64,000 bases of DNA from Planctomycetes bacterium syqfu (GCA_020974905.1 CP087563.1:3658001-3722000); one strand, 5' to 3'; counted from the first letter of the stretch, positions 40,465-49,452 are shown. Made by a program: numbers and translations. Notes: generated by a model from the sequence alone, not told the origin.

Positions 40465-40919
40465 GTCTTGGCAGGTTGCAGAAGGTGTTCGAGTTGCTGT
40501 TGGAGTTCCGGACTGTCCAGTTGGGCACTGGCGATTTCCAGCGCTTTTTCCTCGACCTGGCGAAGCTTGCTTAGTGCCTTCTTGAGCACGGTTCGCTTCG
40601 CTGCGGGGAAAAAATCTGCCAACTCCTGGAGCAATGCCGTGGTGGCATGATCGATCACGTCACCGGCCAATGCCTGGCCGAACTGTTCGTCCGTGATGTT
40701 GGCCGATTGGGCTTGCTGCTGGCAGATGGCGTACAACACATCGCAGAGCATGATCGGATCGGTGGACAGTTTTTCCAGCAGATGGGATTTACTGTCCAGT
40801 ACATCCAGCAGATTGACACCAACGAGGGCTTGGACACGCTTGATGGTGGCCACCGTGATCTGCACGGTCCATACGCGGCCATCAGAACTTCCGGGGGCGG
40901 GGGCTTTGAAGGTATGCAT
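40461..40919 (-). CDS. Tail assembly protein upstream of the tape measure
   Basis: The 152-residue protein MHTFKAPAPGSSDGRVWTVQITV continues into a helical body (VQALVGVNLLDVLD). The start ATG at 40919 overlaps the tail tube stop by one base. The first codons contain an exact copy of the dispersed GC-rich 16-mer (40888-40903), read as KAPAPGS. By order (tail tube, this gene, small chaperone, tape measure) it matches the first tail assembly chaperone. Confidence 0.65.
   Translation of the reverse strand: MHTFKAPAPGSSDGRVWTVQITVATIKRVQALVGVNLLDVLDSKSHLLEKLSTDPIMLCDVLYAICQQQAQSANITDEQFGQALAGDVIDHATTALLQELADFFPAAKRTVLKKALSKLRQVEEKALEIASAQLDSPELQQQLEHLLQPAKT
40888..40903 (+). repeat. Dispersed 16-mer CTTCCGGGGGCGGGGG, copy 2
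   Basis: Exact copy inside the start of the tail assembly gene, read there as Ala-Pro-Ala-Pro-Gly-Ser on the other strand. Confidence 0.7.
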
Positions 40920-41143
40920 TAGCTGCCACCTCCATCCACCCAAGTTGGGGCGCGGGTGACATACGTTGGCTTGACGGTCACATTGACCGTGATCGCTTCT
41001 TCGAGCGGTTCGTTGCGGGTGAAATTGGTGACAGAGAAGTCAGCATCGAGACCACTGCCGCCTTCACCATCAAGGACAGCCATGGCAATGGGTGTGTTGT
41101 TAAAGTAGGCGTTCTTGATTGCGGTGAAGCCTGAATCTTCGGT
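40919..41143 (-). CDS. Tail tube protein, exon 2 (after group II intron)
   Basis: The exon encodes the last 74 residues, from TEDSGFTAIKNAYFNNTPIAM to the end at VDGGGS. It continues exon 1 in phase 0 and completes a 142-residue phage major tail tube protein. The frame extends upstream into intron sequence only by chance. The final TAPTWVDG-type C-terminus with PTYVTRAPTWV is typical of tail tube subunits. Splicing is needed for expression. Confidence 0.85.
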   Translation of the reverse strand, partial: TEDSGFTAIKNAYFNNTPIAMAVLDGEGGSGLDADFSVTNFTRNEPLEEAITVNVTVKPTYVTRAPTWVDGGGS

Positions 41144-41182
41144 GTGGTGTAGGCCAAGGAGTTGCACCCTGACCCCAACCCC

Positions 41183-41216
41183 AAACCGGGCGTGCAAGTT
41201 TCCAAGCACCCGGCTT
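41183..41216 (-). ncRNA. Group II intron domain V
   Basis: This 34-nt hairpin (minus strand) has the AGC triad near its 5' side (AAGCCGGG), a GAAA-capped tip and the complementary CCCGGTTT. Two U-U mismatches are predicted in the upper stem, which is unusual for this most conserved domain. Confidence 0.75.
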
Positions 41217-41234
41217 TCCCGATATTTCTTGACA

Positions 41235-42902
41235 TTATTTTGCATAGGTCTTTTCCTTGTGACAAGACAGACACAGGGTCTGCATGTTTTCCAGATAACT
41301 TGCCTGTACAAAGCTGGCAAAGCTTTCAACGGGTTTGATATGGTCGGCCTGTGAGGTTGCTGTGGTGATCGGCTTGCCGCATTGGCTGCATATCATGCCG
41401 TCACGTGCCAGGGCCTGATGCTTCAGGTCCATACCGCCGGGTCTGTTCTTTTCGTGGATATAGCGTTCGCCATCCACTTCAGAATCAGATTCGTAGTCGC
41501 CGTTGCCCGGTACATAAGGTTCGGGGCCACCTTGGTCCCATGCCATGCGTATGTCGCGGAATTTCGCGAGTGTGCATGTTGAGAACATTCCAATGTAGTT
41601 TCCGAATGTGTACCCGCGAATGCACTTGGCAGTGGATATGTCCTGCTTGCGGCATATCGCTTTGACGGCTATCCAGTAGGCGTGATGGTCTAACAAGGAC
41701 GACACGACTGAATAGTTGTGGGCAATCTTGTAATAGTGTGCCCATCCCCGTACAACTGCCGAGCCCCGGATCATGCGGACGGCAATCGACTCCTGTTGGG
41801 GTCGATGCCGAATCGCTTTCGCCAGGCTTCGCTTGGCATTGGCCACTGCTTCCAGCGGAACCTTGATCTTCGCAGCGTGGTGGCCACGTCTGACAACACC
41901 CATTTCCAAGCGGAAACTAAGAAATTCAAAACCCTCGCGGACATGCGTGATGTGCGTCTTTTCCTCCGAGAGTCGCAGGCCGCAGTTGACGGCAAGGAAC
42001 TCACGGATTTCCTCACGGAGATTCTCGGCATAACGCTTTGAAGCCCGCGTGATGAACACACACCAATCATCGGCATAGCGGACAAACCGAAGGTTCGGCT
42101 CCCGGTTATACCATGCTCGCCGACTGGCCAGATTGTGTGAACCCTTTGCATGCAGGAACCAGTCCAGCTTGTTCAGGACCACGTTGGCCAGTAGCGGTGA
42201 GACGACACCGCCTTGAGGCACGCCTTTCTCAGTGGGATGGACGATACCCTCAATTTCCACGCCTGATTTAAGGAACAGACGAATCAGATTGAGGAATTTG
42301 TTATCCATCACCTTTTCCCGCAAGGCATGGAGTATTGCCTTGTGCGAGATCTCATCGAAACACGCCTTCACATCGCCTTCGATCACCCATGTGAACTGAC
42401 GGTTCATCAGGTGTTTGCATCGAAAGATGGCATGATGCGTGCTTCTGTTGGGCCGAAACCCGTAGGAATCGTCATGGAATTCGACTTCAAAGATTGGTTC
42501 GAGTGCCATACGGACAGTCTCTTGCACAATCTTGTCCCGCAGGCAGGGAATCCCAAGCTTACGCGGTTTCCCGTTGGGCTTGATGATCACACTGCGCCGC
42601 AGGGGCTGAGGACGATAGGTTCCATGTTTCAATTCCAACCGAAGTGCTTCCAGTTCCTTGGTCAGTGTTCTTTCAAACACGGACACGGTGATACCGTCAA
42701 CACCCGGCGCTTTGCCTCGGGAACGTGTCATCACGCGAGCACAGGCTTCTGCGATCCATTGCGGATGATGCAGCAGGTCCATCAGGTTCCGAACCCGGCC
42801 ATCGTACGAATTGACCGGAAACAGAGGTGATCCTGATTCCCTGTGTTGCTTGTGCATACGTGACTGTTCCCACAGTCTTCTCTGGACTTCTTTCACGTTC
42901 AT
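41235..42902 (-). CDS. ltrA: Group II intron reverse transcriptase/maturase with HNH endonuclease
   Basis: This is a 555-residue protein. RT motifs include KAPGVDGI, YRPQPLRRSVIIKPNGKPRK (pattern), the GVPQGGVVSPLLANVVLN box and the catalytic YADD (FVRYADDWCVF). A maturase X domain (WAHYYKIAHNYS region) follows, then a C-terminal HNH domain (CSQCGKPI... ADHIKPV... LCLSCHKEKT). The ATG at 42902 follows GGAAGGG; a TTG at 42917 is less likely. The protein helps the intron splice and retrohome. The stop lies 19 nt before domain V, as expected for a domain IV ORF. Confidence 0.95.
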   Translation of the reverse strand: MNVKEVQRRLWEQSRMHKQHRESGSPLFPVNSYDGRVRNLMDLLHHPQWIAEACARVMTRSRGKAPGVDGITVSVFERTLTKELEALRLELKHGTYRPQPLRRSVIIKPNGKPRKLGIPCLRDKIVQETVRMALEPIFEVEFHDDSYGFRPNRSTHHAIFRCKHLMNRQFTWVIEGDVKACFDEISHKAILHALREKVMDNKFLNLIRLFLKSGVEIEGIVHPTEKGVPQGGVVSPLLANVVLNKLDWFLHAKGSHNLASRRAWYNREPNLRFVRYADDWCVFITRASKRYAENLREEIREFLAVNCGLRLSEEKTHITHVREGFEFLSFRLEMGVVRRGHHAAKIKVPLEAVANAKRSLAKAIRHRPQQESIAVRMIRGSAVVRGWAHYYKIAHNYSVVSSLLDHHAYWIAVKAICRKQDISTAKCIRGYTFGNYIGMFSTCTLAKFRDIRMAWDQGGPEPYVPGNGDYESDSEVDGERYIHEKNRPGGMDLKHQALARDGMICSQCGKPITTATSQADHIKPVESFASFVQASYLENMQTLCLSCHKEKTYAK

Positions 42903-43625
42903 CGGAAACCCTTCCAATTGTTAAACCTTTCCGTCGTCCAGAACGAAACATCCTGCCTCCCTTCGCCATGTGGACGGCTTTCCCGTCCTCGGACTACTAC
43001 GGAGGCTCCGCCACTTGGTCGCCTCGTCGGTGTGGATTCAATCAATTCCATAGGGATCAACCTATCCGTGTGAGCACCGTTTGCCGGACCGTCCGGCGTT
43101 CTACTCGACCAAGCTTCACTGGTTCCTTTGCTGACACAATTCGCTTTCGCGTAGGCTCCGACTCTTGAGACACCCAACAGCGTTCCGCTGCTCCTCCAAA
43201 CACCGCCAGATAGTTGACCACTCTGACGACTACGGAACTCTTGCGAGTTCGTCAGGGCAAACGACTGGGACTATATCGTTTGTCCGTTTGGATCATTCCC
43301 TATTCCGGGAGCAACCCCGGACGGCTTCTGTGTTATCAGGAATGAGGACATGTTTTTCCGAAGGTGCAAGTCAGTTTCCTAATTAAGTAGCCATACGAAA
43401 ACACTACCTTGAGAGACTCCAACGGCTAAGAAGCCTTGCCTGTGTCTCCCGTTGTCCGGGGAGCTCTTTTGCCGAACCGGCTCACACATTCCGGTCGACT
43501 TACCCCGTAGGTACGGTGGACGGCCAAACGTCCACGGTGTGCGATCACACATTGTCAAGCAAAGTATCTCGTGCTGTTGATTGCTTGTTGCCAAGCACTC
43601 AAGCAGCGCGATACATCAGTCGCAC

Positions 43626-43829
43626 GTCCCAGGCCATCGTGAATTCAACACTGCCATTCTTGAGTGTTGCGATGGTGGCACGCCAACCATTACTGGCTCT
43701 TGTCGTCACATCGGATTCGCCGGTTTCCAGGTTGAGCGTAACGTCCTTGACGTTTGTCAACTCAGATGTCGCGGATGCTCCGGCCGCGCCGTGGTATAGC
43801 TTAGCCTGCATCCCTAAACGGATGGACAT
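43626..43829 (-). CDS. Tail tube protein, exon 1
   Basis: The exon encodes the first 68 residues (MSIRLGMQAKLYHG ... EFTMAWD) with an AGGAG Shine-Dalgarno upstream. The motif LTNVKDVTLNLETGESDVTTR is typical of the TP901-1/lambda-like major tail tube fold. Without splicing the frame runs only eight residues into the intron before a stop. Joined to exon 2 it gives a 142-residue tube subunit that polymerises around the tape measure. Confidence 0.85.
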
Positions 43830-43865
43830 AAAAAATCTCCTGTTATGAAGGGTTATTTGGGTGTT

Positions 43866-44261
43866 TTATCGAATCGAGCCTGCCCAAAATCGGGGCAGAC
43901 GCGGTAAGTTTTTTTGTAGTGCTGGCCCCATGAACGGCCTCTTTCTAAAGTTGCCACCACGGAAGCGACCACCGAATTCATGGGCCATCGCCGAGGGGCC
44001 AACGTGGGCGAATCCGGGGCCGATCAACACTCGGTCGCTGCCTTCTCTGGCATACACGATGGCACGCCGCAGTTGGCCATGTCTTGTACGCGGTGGTGAA
44101 CCGGGTGGTGCATAGCGTTTACTCCTTCGAATGCTACGCCGTGCTGTCAGCCGAATTGCTGCACCGGCATGGCCCAGACTTTGGAAACTCGCCTGGTTCA
44201 TTTTTTGCCGGATCAATTTTCGGTTCAGACCGTCGTATGGTTTAAAGTAAACTCTGAGCAT
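43866..44261 (-). CDS. HK97 gp10-like head-tail connector protein
   Basis: This is a 131-residue, very basic protein. Residues in the middle, RRSKRYAPPGSPPRTRHGQLRRAI (pattern), then VGPSAMAHEFGGRF, match the minor tail/head-tail component type (HK97 gp10 or phage virion morphogenesis families). The tyrosine-proline motif and H-E-F-G are usual in those families. It is located between the tail terminator candidate and the tail tube gene, as expected. Confidence 0.75.
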   Translation of the reverse strand: MLRVYFKPYDGLNRKLIRQKMNQASFQSLGHAGAAIRLTARRSIRRSKRYAPPGSPPRTRHGQLRRAIVYAREGSDRVLIGPGFAHVGPSAMAHEFGGRFRGGNFRKRPFMGPALQKNLPRLPRFWAGSIR

Positions 44262-44266
44262 GGTGG

Positions 44267-44704
44267 TTACTTTGTGATCCGATACGTCAACGTCAGTACA
44301 GATGTGAACACCCGTTGATTGGCAAGGTGATCCGAATCATAGATGGGAACATTCTCTACCTTGATCCAGATCGCATACGGCATGTCGGTCAACGGTTGTC
44401 GTTGCAGGTAGTCGGCGATCTGCTCAACCAATCCGCTCAGCCCATGTACTGCCGTGTCGATTTCATCTTGCGGCACAGTGAGTTTCTGCTGGATGCCGAT
44501 ATCGACCTGACAGTCGTATTGACTGAGCTTGCGTGTGATGCTTTGAACCTGCACGCCGCGTGGCACGACACTGACGGTCAACTCCCGCAGTTGCGAGAGA
44601 TCATGGATCGGTAACACCTGTCTCTTGGCATTGGTGACGATCTCCGATTGATTGAGTTGCGATGTGACTGCATCAGCCAAATCAATGGTCATTTGCATAT
44701 TCAT
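44267..44704 (-). CDS. Tail terminator-like protein
   Basis: The 145-residue protein starts MNMQMTIDLADAVTSQLNQSE and ends LTLTYRITK. The alpha-beta pattern and gene position (between a connector and the tube gene) fit lambda gpU-like tail terminators. No strict motif exists for the family, so the assignment rests mainly on order and size. It overlaps the neighbouring small membrane protein gene by 4 nt. Confidence 0.55.
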   Translation of the reverse strand: MNMQMTIDLADAVTSQLNQSEIVTNAKRQVLPIHDLSQLRELTVSVVPRGVQVQSITRKLSQYDCQVDIGIQQKLTVPQDEIDTAVHGLSGLVEQIADYLQRQPLTDMPYAIWIKVENVPIYDSDHLANQRVFTSVLTLTYRITK

Positions 44705-44934
44705 CCTCGAAGTAAACTAAAAAGTATGTTCACCAAACTCGTCACACCGGCACCGGCGATCAGCCACATCCAACGAGCATGACGAATCGTGTTTTGTTCC
44801 AGGCGATCCAGACGAATGTTGATGCCCGGTTCACCATTGCCACGGATGGCATGATCGAGCCGATCAAGTTTGTTGTGCAGTTCATCAAACTGACTGCAAT
44901 TGGAATCGCATGCGTGATGCGCTGGATTGGTCAT
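44701..44934 (-). CDS. Small coiled-coil membrane protein, possible holin
   Basis: The 77-residue protein MTNPAHHACDSNCSQ has a coiled coil (FDELHNKLDRLDHAIRGN... LDRLEQNT) and one C-terminal membrane segment (WMWLIAGAGVTSLVNILFSLL). This topology occurs in phage holin-like and XhlA-type proteins. Its place inside the head-tail connector cluster is unusual for a holin. The start 44934 is preferred over 45006 because it overlaps the upstream stop by 4 nt. Confidence 0.6.
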   Translation of the reverse strand: MTNPAHHACDSNCSQFDELHNKLDRLDHAIRGNGEPGINIRLDRLEQNTIRHARWMWLIAGAGVTSLVNILFSLLRG

Positions 44935-45296
44935 GTATTTGCGTCTCCCAATAGTCGGGTGTGAATGCGTAAAGTGGTGTGGTACGGATCGCAGTAGCGG
45001 TAGCAACCGTCGTCACCGAAATTGGTGATCTCGTATTGCTTGTCATCCATCGTCAGGATGTCGCCGGGTGTAGGCTCGAACTCTGCCGGGAAGTCATCAG
45101 CATTGATCAAAAAATCCCACATGCTCGACTCGATGGTCACGCCACCGACTGTGGATTTTTCGTACTTACTGATGCCCGGCGAAGCATGGATGGTGTACGA
45201 GGAGTCGCCTTGTTTGTAGGCGACTTCCTGCGTACACCATCCCGCCCTCACCCTGGCGAGCCACTGCATGCCTTCTTTCATGTAGTCTCTGGCCAT
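44931..45296 (-). CDS. Head-tail joining protein
   Basis: This 121-residue protein contains PTPGDILTMDDKQYEITNFGDDGCYRYCD, which resembles the OB/SH3-like core of head-closure or stopper proteins (PGDxxxxxGxxYEV pattern). It lies between the decoration protein and the connectors. The start MARDYMKEGMQWL is near the 5' limit of the frame. No better-defined family was recognised. Confidence 0.6.
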   Translation of the reverse strand: MARDYMKEGMQWLARVRAGWCTQEVAYKQGDSSYTIHASPGISKYEKSTVGGVTIESSMWDFLINADDFPAEFEPTPGDILTMDDKQYEITNFGDDGCYRYCDPYHTTLRIHTRLLGDANT

Positions 45297-45309
45297 GCAT
45301 CCCCCGGAA

Positions 45310-45642
45310 CTATGCGGTTAACTTCACACGAACGATGGCATCGTTGTCACCGGCATTAGCCACGGCTTTGCCCATGTACTTGCCTTCGATTTCAGTGGGT
45401 GTCACGTACTTGTTGGCCGAGTCCCAGTAAAGCTTGGTGCCGGTGGTGATGGCCATACCTGGGCCACCGATCTTGGGGACATCGAAGATGCCGGTCACCG
45501 ACAGACTGCCGAGGATGTTGGCAGCGATGTCGAGTTTGGCAATCCCCACCAAGTCTTCCTGGACAACGACGTCACCTGCGGCCACGTCAACGGCTGGTGT
45601 GTAATCGATACTGTCACCTTTGTGAACGAATGTTGCGATCAT
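45310..45642 (-). CDS. DUF2190 capsid decoration-like protein
   Basis: This 110-residue beta-rich protein starts MIATFVHKGDSIDYTPAVDVAAGDVV. The pattern VHKGDSIDYTP then DLVGIAKLDIAAN and LYWD matches DUF2190, a family next to capsid genes in many prophages and thought to decorate the head. It follows the capsid gene by 81 bp. Confidence 0.8.
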   Translation of the reverse strand: MIATFVHKGDSIDYTPAVDVAAGDVVVQEDLVGIAKLDIAANILGSLSVTGIFDVPKIGGPGMAITTGTKLYWDSANKYVTPTEIEGKYMGKAVANAGDNDAIVRVKLTA

Positions 45643-45723
45643 GTAAGAAATACTCCTGCAAAAAGAAAAAAATCAAAAACAGCTTGTTTTCAAGGGGAAA
45701 AATACGGATACTTCCTGTAAGGA

Positions 45724-47796
45724 TTACGCCTCGCCCTTGAATTTCACCGCGCCGCGATGGTCCTGTTCACGCACGCCAAAATCGATATACCCCCTAAACT
45801 GAACCCCGAGCGTTGAAAAATCGGCGTCGGTTTTTTCGACGGTGGGACGGTCGACACCATTGAGGAAGGCGACTTCAATAGCCGACAGTCGATTCGGATC
45901 TGCCAACAGGTACCAGGCCTTATTCGACGCATTGGTGAAGCTGGTGTTGGAGAGGTAGACGCTGGACACCACATCGAACTTACCCGCATGTGGATTCGTT
46001 GCGGGCTTGGCTTTGTTGGTCGTGGTGGTCTCGTTGAGCTGCAGGCTCTTCATCAGCATTTCGGCGGCCACCTTGAGTCCCGGTGGCACGAGCAGCAGCG
46101 ACGGCATGATGCCAAGTGGCTTACCGTTGGGTTTGACCTGCTGAGCAAAGAGGATTTCGGCTGCGGTGAGCCCATCGATGGACAGCGCGGTGTCGGCACC
46201 CTCGCTGTAGTTGTTGTGATCCGTGTGGAAGAACGCTTTGCCATCGGCCTGCGTGGGGTTACGCAACCACAAGCTCCACACCGCTTCGGCGATGGACTCG
46301 GCAGCGCCCATGCCGATCTGGCGGGGAATGTCGGTGAAGGCGCCCAGGTCATCGTTGATGATCATCTGCCGGGTCAGCGCGAACATGATGCCGTGCGTGT
46401 CGGCCTTCTGCCCGAACTGCTGCTCGTCCAGTTGCCCATGCTTGATCTCACCGTCGGGGCCGACCTGCTGGAACTTGAAGGAACCCGTCATGCGATAACG
46501 CGTGTGTTCCTTAAAATCGTTGACACTGGCGATCTTGGCGATGCGCCGCCAGGCATCTTCGACGTAGTTGTAGCCTTCCAGCAGCATCTTGTTGGCAATG
46601 TTGCTTAAAACACCGGGCAAGGACGCACTGCTGAAGGCGGCTTGCAACCAGCCGGTGGCATCGCGACGGAACCGGGGCAACTGCTGGCCACATGCCATTT
46701 CGCAGAATTCCTGCACGCCGATCCCGCGCAGCTTGTCGGCAGCTTCGAGGACGGGTTCGGCATACAACGCCTGCACCCGACTGCTGGGCAGACCACTGGC
46801 CATGAGGGCGACGGCTTCGAACACTTGAGGATTGTTTGGACGCTGGGCACCCGAACTTTGGATGGCCATCGGAACCTGCGGGCGCGACGCGCGGAGGACA
46901 TGCAGTTCAGTCTTGGTCACATCCCAACCTTCCTCGATGGCCTGTGCCTCAATGTCCGGATGCTTGCCTTCGCAGGTACTGCGGATTGCCTGGATGCGAC
47001 GGGTTTCCTCAGCCATCTGTTTGCGCATTTGCATCATCGGTGCATCCGAGACATCTTCCGTTGCACGCGCGGCGATGGCGGGAGGACTCGTGGGCGTCGG
47101 GGAATCCGAGGTCGGGGCTTTGGATGGCGTGTTTTCGGTGGTCGGAGGTGTGACCGGCGCGTGATCAGCAACGGTGGTGGTGGCGGACTGTTGCTGGGCG
47201 GTGGTTGCTTGGCTTTGTGTACCATGCGGCATAGACGATTGCTCCTTGCTGTTGGCTGCGATGCGGGCAGACGTAGACGAGTCTGCCCCGTTATCGACGA
47301 ATGAGATTTCCTTGAGGATGGCTTTGCGGACGACGTGGATTGGCCCGTCAAAAGTTCGGCCATTGACGGTGACGTTCTGACCGTTGGGAATGAACTGGGC
47401 ATCAATCACGGCAGCGCCGATGCTGGCCTGCCAGGGGAAACCGTTCTGACCACTGCGGATCACGTCACGCGCCCAACTGGTGTCACGACTGACGAGGCCC
47501 TCGGCAACGAGGGAACCGTTTTCCACGGCGACGCGCTGCGTGTGGCCCACGCCCTGACGCGATTGGTGATCCAGCCGAACCGGAATGTCCTGACGGTCAA
47601 TGGCCAGACCCTCAAGATCCACCACGACGGGATGAGGAAAGCCTTCGATCCGCATCAGTCCGCCGGTATAAGCGACCATTTTGAACTGCGGCACCCCGCC
47701 CCCGGAAGTTTTCTCTCCAGCGGCTTCGATGGTTAGTGGGCAGATGAACGAAAATTGGTCAGGCAGTTGTTGGGTTGGCGACAGTGTCATCGTCAT
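45724..47796 (-). CDS. Fused prohead protease, scaffold and major capsid protein
   Basis: The 690-residue polyprotein has three parts. Residues 1-180 are an HK97-type prohead protease with VRLDHQSR (His) and WQASIGA (Ser) catalytic motifs. Residues about 185-260 are a Thr/Pro/Ala-rich linker that may act as a scaffold. The rest is a Mu gpT-like major capsid (LTRQMIINDDLGAFTDIPRQ, FFHTDHNNYS, LLLVPPGLKVAAEMLM). Self-cleavage presumably frees the capsid. The start overlaps the portal gene by 38 nt. A 15-nt copy of the dispersed GC-rich repeat (47694-47708) encodes TSGGG in the protease part. Confidence 0.88.
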   Translation of the reverse strand: MTMTLSPTQQLPDQFSFICPLTIEAAGEKTSGGGVPQFKMVAYTGGLMRIEGFPHPVVVDLEGLAIDRQDIPVRLDHQSRQGVGHTQRVAVENGSLVAEGLVSRDTSWARDVIRSGQNGFPWQASIGAAVIDAQFIPNGQNVTVNGRTFDGPIHVVRKAILKEISFVDNGADSSTSARIAANSKEQSSMPHGTQSQATTAQQQSATTTVADHAPVTPPTTENTPSKAPTSDSPTPTSPPAIAARATEDVSDAPMMQMRKQMAEETRRIQAIRSTCEGKHPDIEAQAIEEGWDVTKTELHVLRASRPQVPMAIQSSGAQRPNNPQVFEAVALMASGLPSSRVQALYAEPVLEAADKLRGIGVQEFCEMACGQQLPRFRRDATGWLQAAFSSASLPGVLSNIANKMLLEGYNYVEDAWRRIAKIASVNDFKEHTRYRMTGSFKFQQVGPDGEIKHGQLDEQQFGQKADTHGIMFALTRQMIINDDLGAFTDIPRQIGMGAAESIAEAVWSLWLRNPTQADGKAFFHTDHNNYSEGADTALSIDGLTAAEILFAQQVKPNGKPLGIMPSLLLVPPGLKVAAEMLMKSLQLNETTTTNKAKPATNPHAGKFDVVSSVYLSNTSFTNASNKAWYLLADPNRLSAIEVAFLNGVDRPTVEKTDADFSTLGVQFRGYIDFGVREQDHRGAVKFKGEA

Positions 47797-49255
47797 GTAC
47801 GTTGGTCTCCTGAGAAGATGAAGAAGAAGGTTGAGTAGGCTGACTCTCCGATGTCGTCAGCCCCAGTGTTTGCATGAGTCGGGTTTCCTTGGCACGTTGG
47901 CGAAGCTCGGTTTCCCAGTCCTTACCCTGACGGGCATACTCAGCAGCCAATGTGGTGGTGTGACTTGTCAAACGTTTGGCTTGAGCATTGGCCTCCTTGG
48001 CCGGATCAACATGCTCGGTTCCATCAAAGAACCACCCCCGCCCCCGGAAGCTTAAGAGTTGGTGTTTTGAATTGAGTGACCGTAAAACACCGAACTCCGG
48101 CGTGAGTATGGCCTCGCGTATCCAGGCATTGAAGATTTGATCCAACACGATTTCTGCTAGATGCATCTGTTCCACGCGAATGGATTTGTAGTAGGTCTGA
48201 TGGTCGAGTCGGCCAGAGGCATAGTTGTAGCCCGACGAGTTGCAGGCGGCGATGTTGTAGGGAAGGTTCAGGCAACGCGCGATCTCATTGAGAATCTCGC
48301 GTTTGAACTCTGCATAGGTGGTTGCCGGTTGCTGTGAATCGATCTGTCCCAAACGCCAACCATCAGGCAGCACCGTAGCCATGCGTTTTTCCAGATTGAC
48401 GATATCCATCGGATCAAGCGGTTGGGCTTCACCATTGGCAGGTGAGTCGGTGTACAGCACCGCAGCAAAATCCGCAGCGGTTTCGGCAGCGGCAATCACA
48501 GCCAATGTGTAACGTCGAAGTTGAGCAAACAAAGGAAGTGCAGGAGTAATCTCCGGAATCCCACGATGCTGTTCGGGGCGATCGGCACGGAACCAGTGGA
48601 TCACGGAAGCCGCAGGCACTTCGTCATACTGCGACATCCACGTGGAGTAATTGCCCAAGCCGCCCGGGTGCTGACGCAGGATGGAGTAAAACTGCGGGTT
48701 GCCAAATGAGTCAAGAATCACGCCGTCCACATCGTTGCGTGTCGGCAACATGACCGACGATGGCGACGCGACACGGTCGGCTTCGACCAATTGCAGGTCC
48801 AAAGCTACCGGTGAATCGACGTTGGGATTGAAATTCAAAACACCGAACGCTTCACCGTCTGTGCTCTTGGCCATACGCATCGTGCGGAGCTTGGCGGCCA
48901 GGTTGACGGCCTTGCTCCACTGGGCAAAGGCATCTTCGATCTGACGGTTAAGTGCGTCGTTAGTGGTAAGCAACTGCAGACGCGGCCCCGTACCGATGCA
49001 ATCGTTGGCCATGGTTAGCACAATGCCTTTGGCGTAACTGTTATTGGCCACTTCGTACCGGGCACGCTCACGCAGTTTCTTGCGGATGTCTGCCGATGCT
49101 GCACAGTCTGCCGACATCGCATCAGCCATTGCCCAGTGCCGGGCATTTTCAGCCGTGGTCTGCGCCGCGTCGTAACGCGCTCGTACCACGTTGGTCACCG
49201 GCTGTTGGCGTTGCACCTGCGGTTTGGATTTTTTGAACCAGTTACGAATGTGCAT
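47759..49255 (-). CDS. Phage portal protein, lambda family
   Basis: The 498-residue protein has the lambda-type portal core: an N-terminal ADAMSADCAASADIRKKLRERAR region, NNSYAKGIVLTMANDCIGTGPRL, a clip/stem region with LVEADRV, and EFKREILNEIARCLNLPYN. Twelve copies should form the DNA gate in the capsid vertex. The C-terminus is Ser/Gln/Thr-rich. An exact copy of the dispersed 16-mer (48035-48050) encodes FRGRGW near residue 405. It directly follows the joiner gene (1-nt overlap). Confidence 0.92.
   Translation of the reverse strand: MHIRNWFKKSKPQVQRQQPVTNVVRARYDAAQTTAENARHWAMADAMSADCAASADIRKKLRERARYEVANNSYAKGIVLTMANDCIGTGPRLQLLTTNDALNRQIEDAFAQWSKAVNLAAKLRTMRMAKSTDGEAFGVLNFNPNVDSPVALDLQLVEADRVASPSSVMLPTRNDVDGVILDSFGNPQFYSILRQHPGGLGNYSTWMSQYDEVPAASVIHWFRADRPEQHRGIPEITPALPLFAQLRRYTLAVIAAAETAADFAAVLYTDSPANGEAQPLDPMDIVNLEKRMATVLPDGWRLGQIDSQQPATTYAEFKREILNEIARCLNLPYNIAACNSSGYNYASGRLDHQTYYKSIRVEQMHLAEIVLDQIFNAWIREAILTPEFGVLRSLNSKHQLLSFRGRGWFFDGTEHVDPAKEANAQAKRLTSHTTTLAAEYARQGKDWETELRQRAKETRLMQTLGLTTSESQPTQPSSSSSQETNVHDDDTVANPTTA
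48035..48050 (-). repeat. Dispersed 16-mer CTTCCGGGGGCGGGGG, copy 3
   Basis: Exact copy on the minus strand within the portal gene, read as Ser-Phe-Arg-Gly-Arg-Gly-Trp. Confidence 0.7.
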
Positions 49256-49452
49256 TAAACCGTGCCCCCGGGGTTGATCTTGAAAATCTTCACACCCAGT
49301 CCTTTGGATTGGGCAGCCCTCTTCGATGCCAGGTAGCGATCCACGGCGATCTGGTCTTTGAGCGAATGCTGCTTGATGTGCTGACCGTCAACCGACACTT
49401 CAGCCGGTGCAGATGCGTTTTCTTCGATGTTGTTTTCAATGGAGTCGGTCAT
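49255..49452 (-). CDS. gpW-like head-tail joiner
   Basis: This 65-residue protein, MTDSIENNIEENASAPAEVS, ends DRYLASKRAAQSKGLGVKIFKINPGGTV. Size and place between the large terminase and the portal match the lambda gpW slot; sequence support is weak. The ATG at 49452 follows GGAGTG. About 200 bp between it and the terminase stop (49453-49653) hold no convincing gene. Confidence 0.6.
   Translation of the reverse strand: MTDSIENNIEENASAPAEVSVDGQHIKQHSLKDQIAVDRYLASKRAAQSKGLGVKIFKINPGGTV

Larger units (their letters stand above)
41144..43625 (-). mobile_element. Group II intron in the tail tube gene
   Basis: The 2,482-nt element starts GTGCGAC directly after exon codon GAC (Asp) and ends CTACACCAC before ACC (Thr), fitting the GUGYG...AY rule. 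It carries a reverse transcriptase/maturase gene, a domain V-like hairpin at 41183-41216 and a domain VI-like stem after it with a candidate bulged A at 41150. The last six exon bases TGGGAC (IBS1) are matched by GTCCCA at 43271-43266, a plausible EBS1 about 355 nt into the intron. It therefore appears full-length and able to splice and move. Confidence 0.88.

Noticed and set aside
41144-41329. Apparent longer reading frame upstream of tail tube exon 2
   Set aside because: It translates the intron's 3' end, including domain V. Family-like sequence begins exactly at the predicted splice site.
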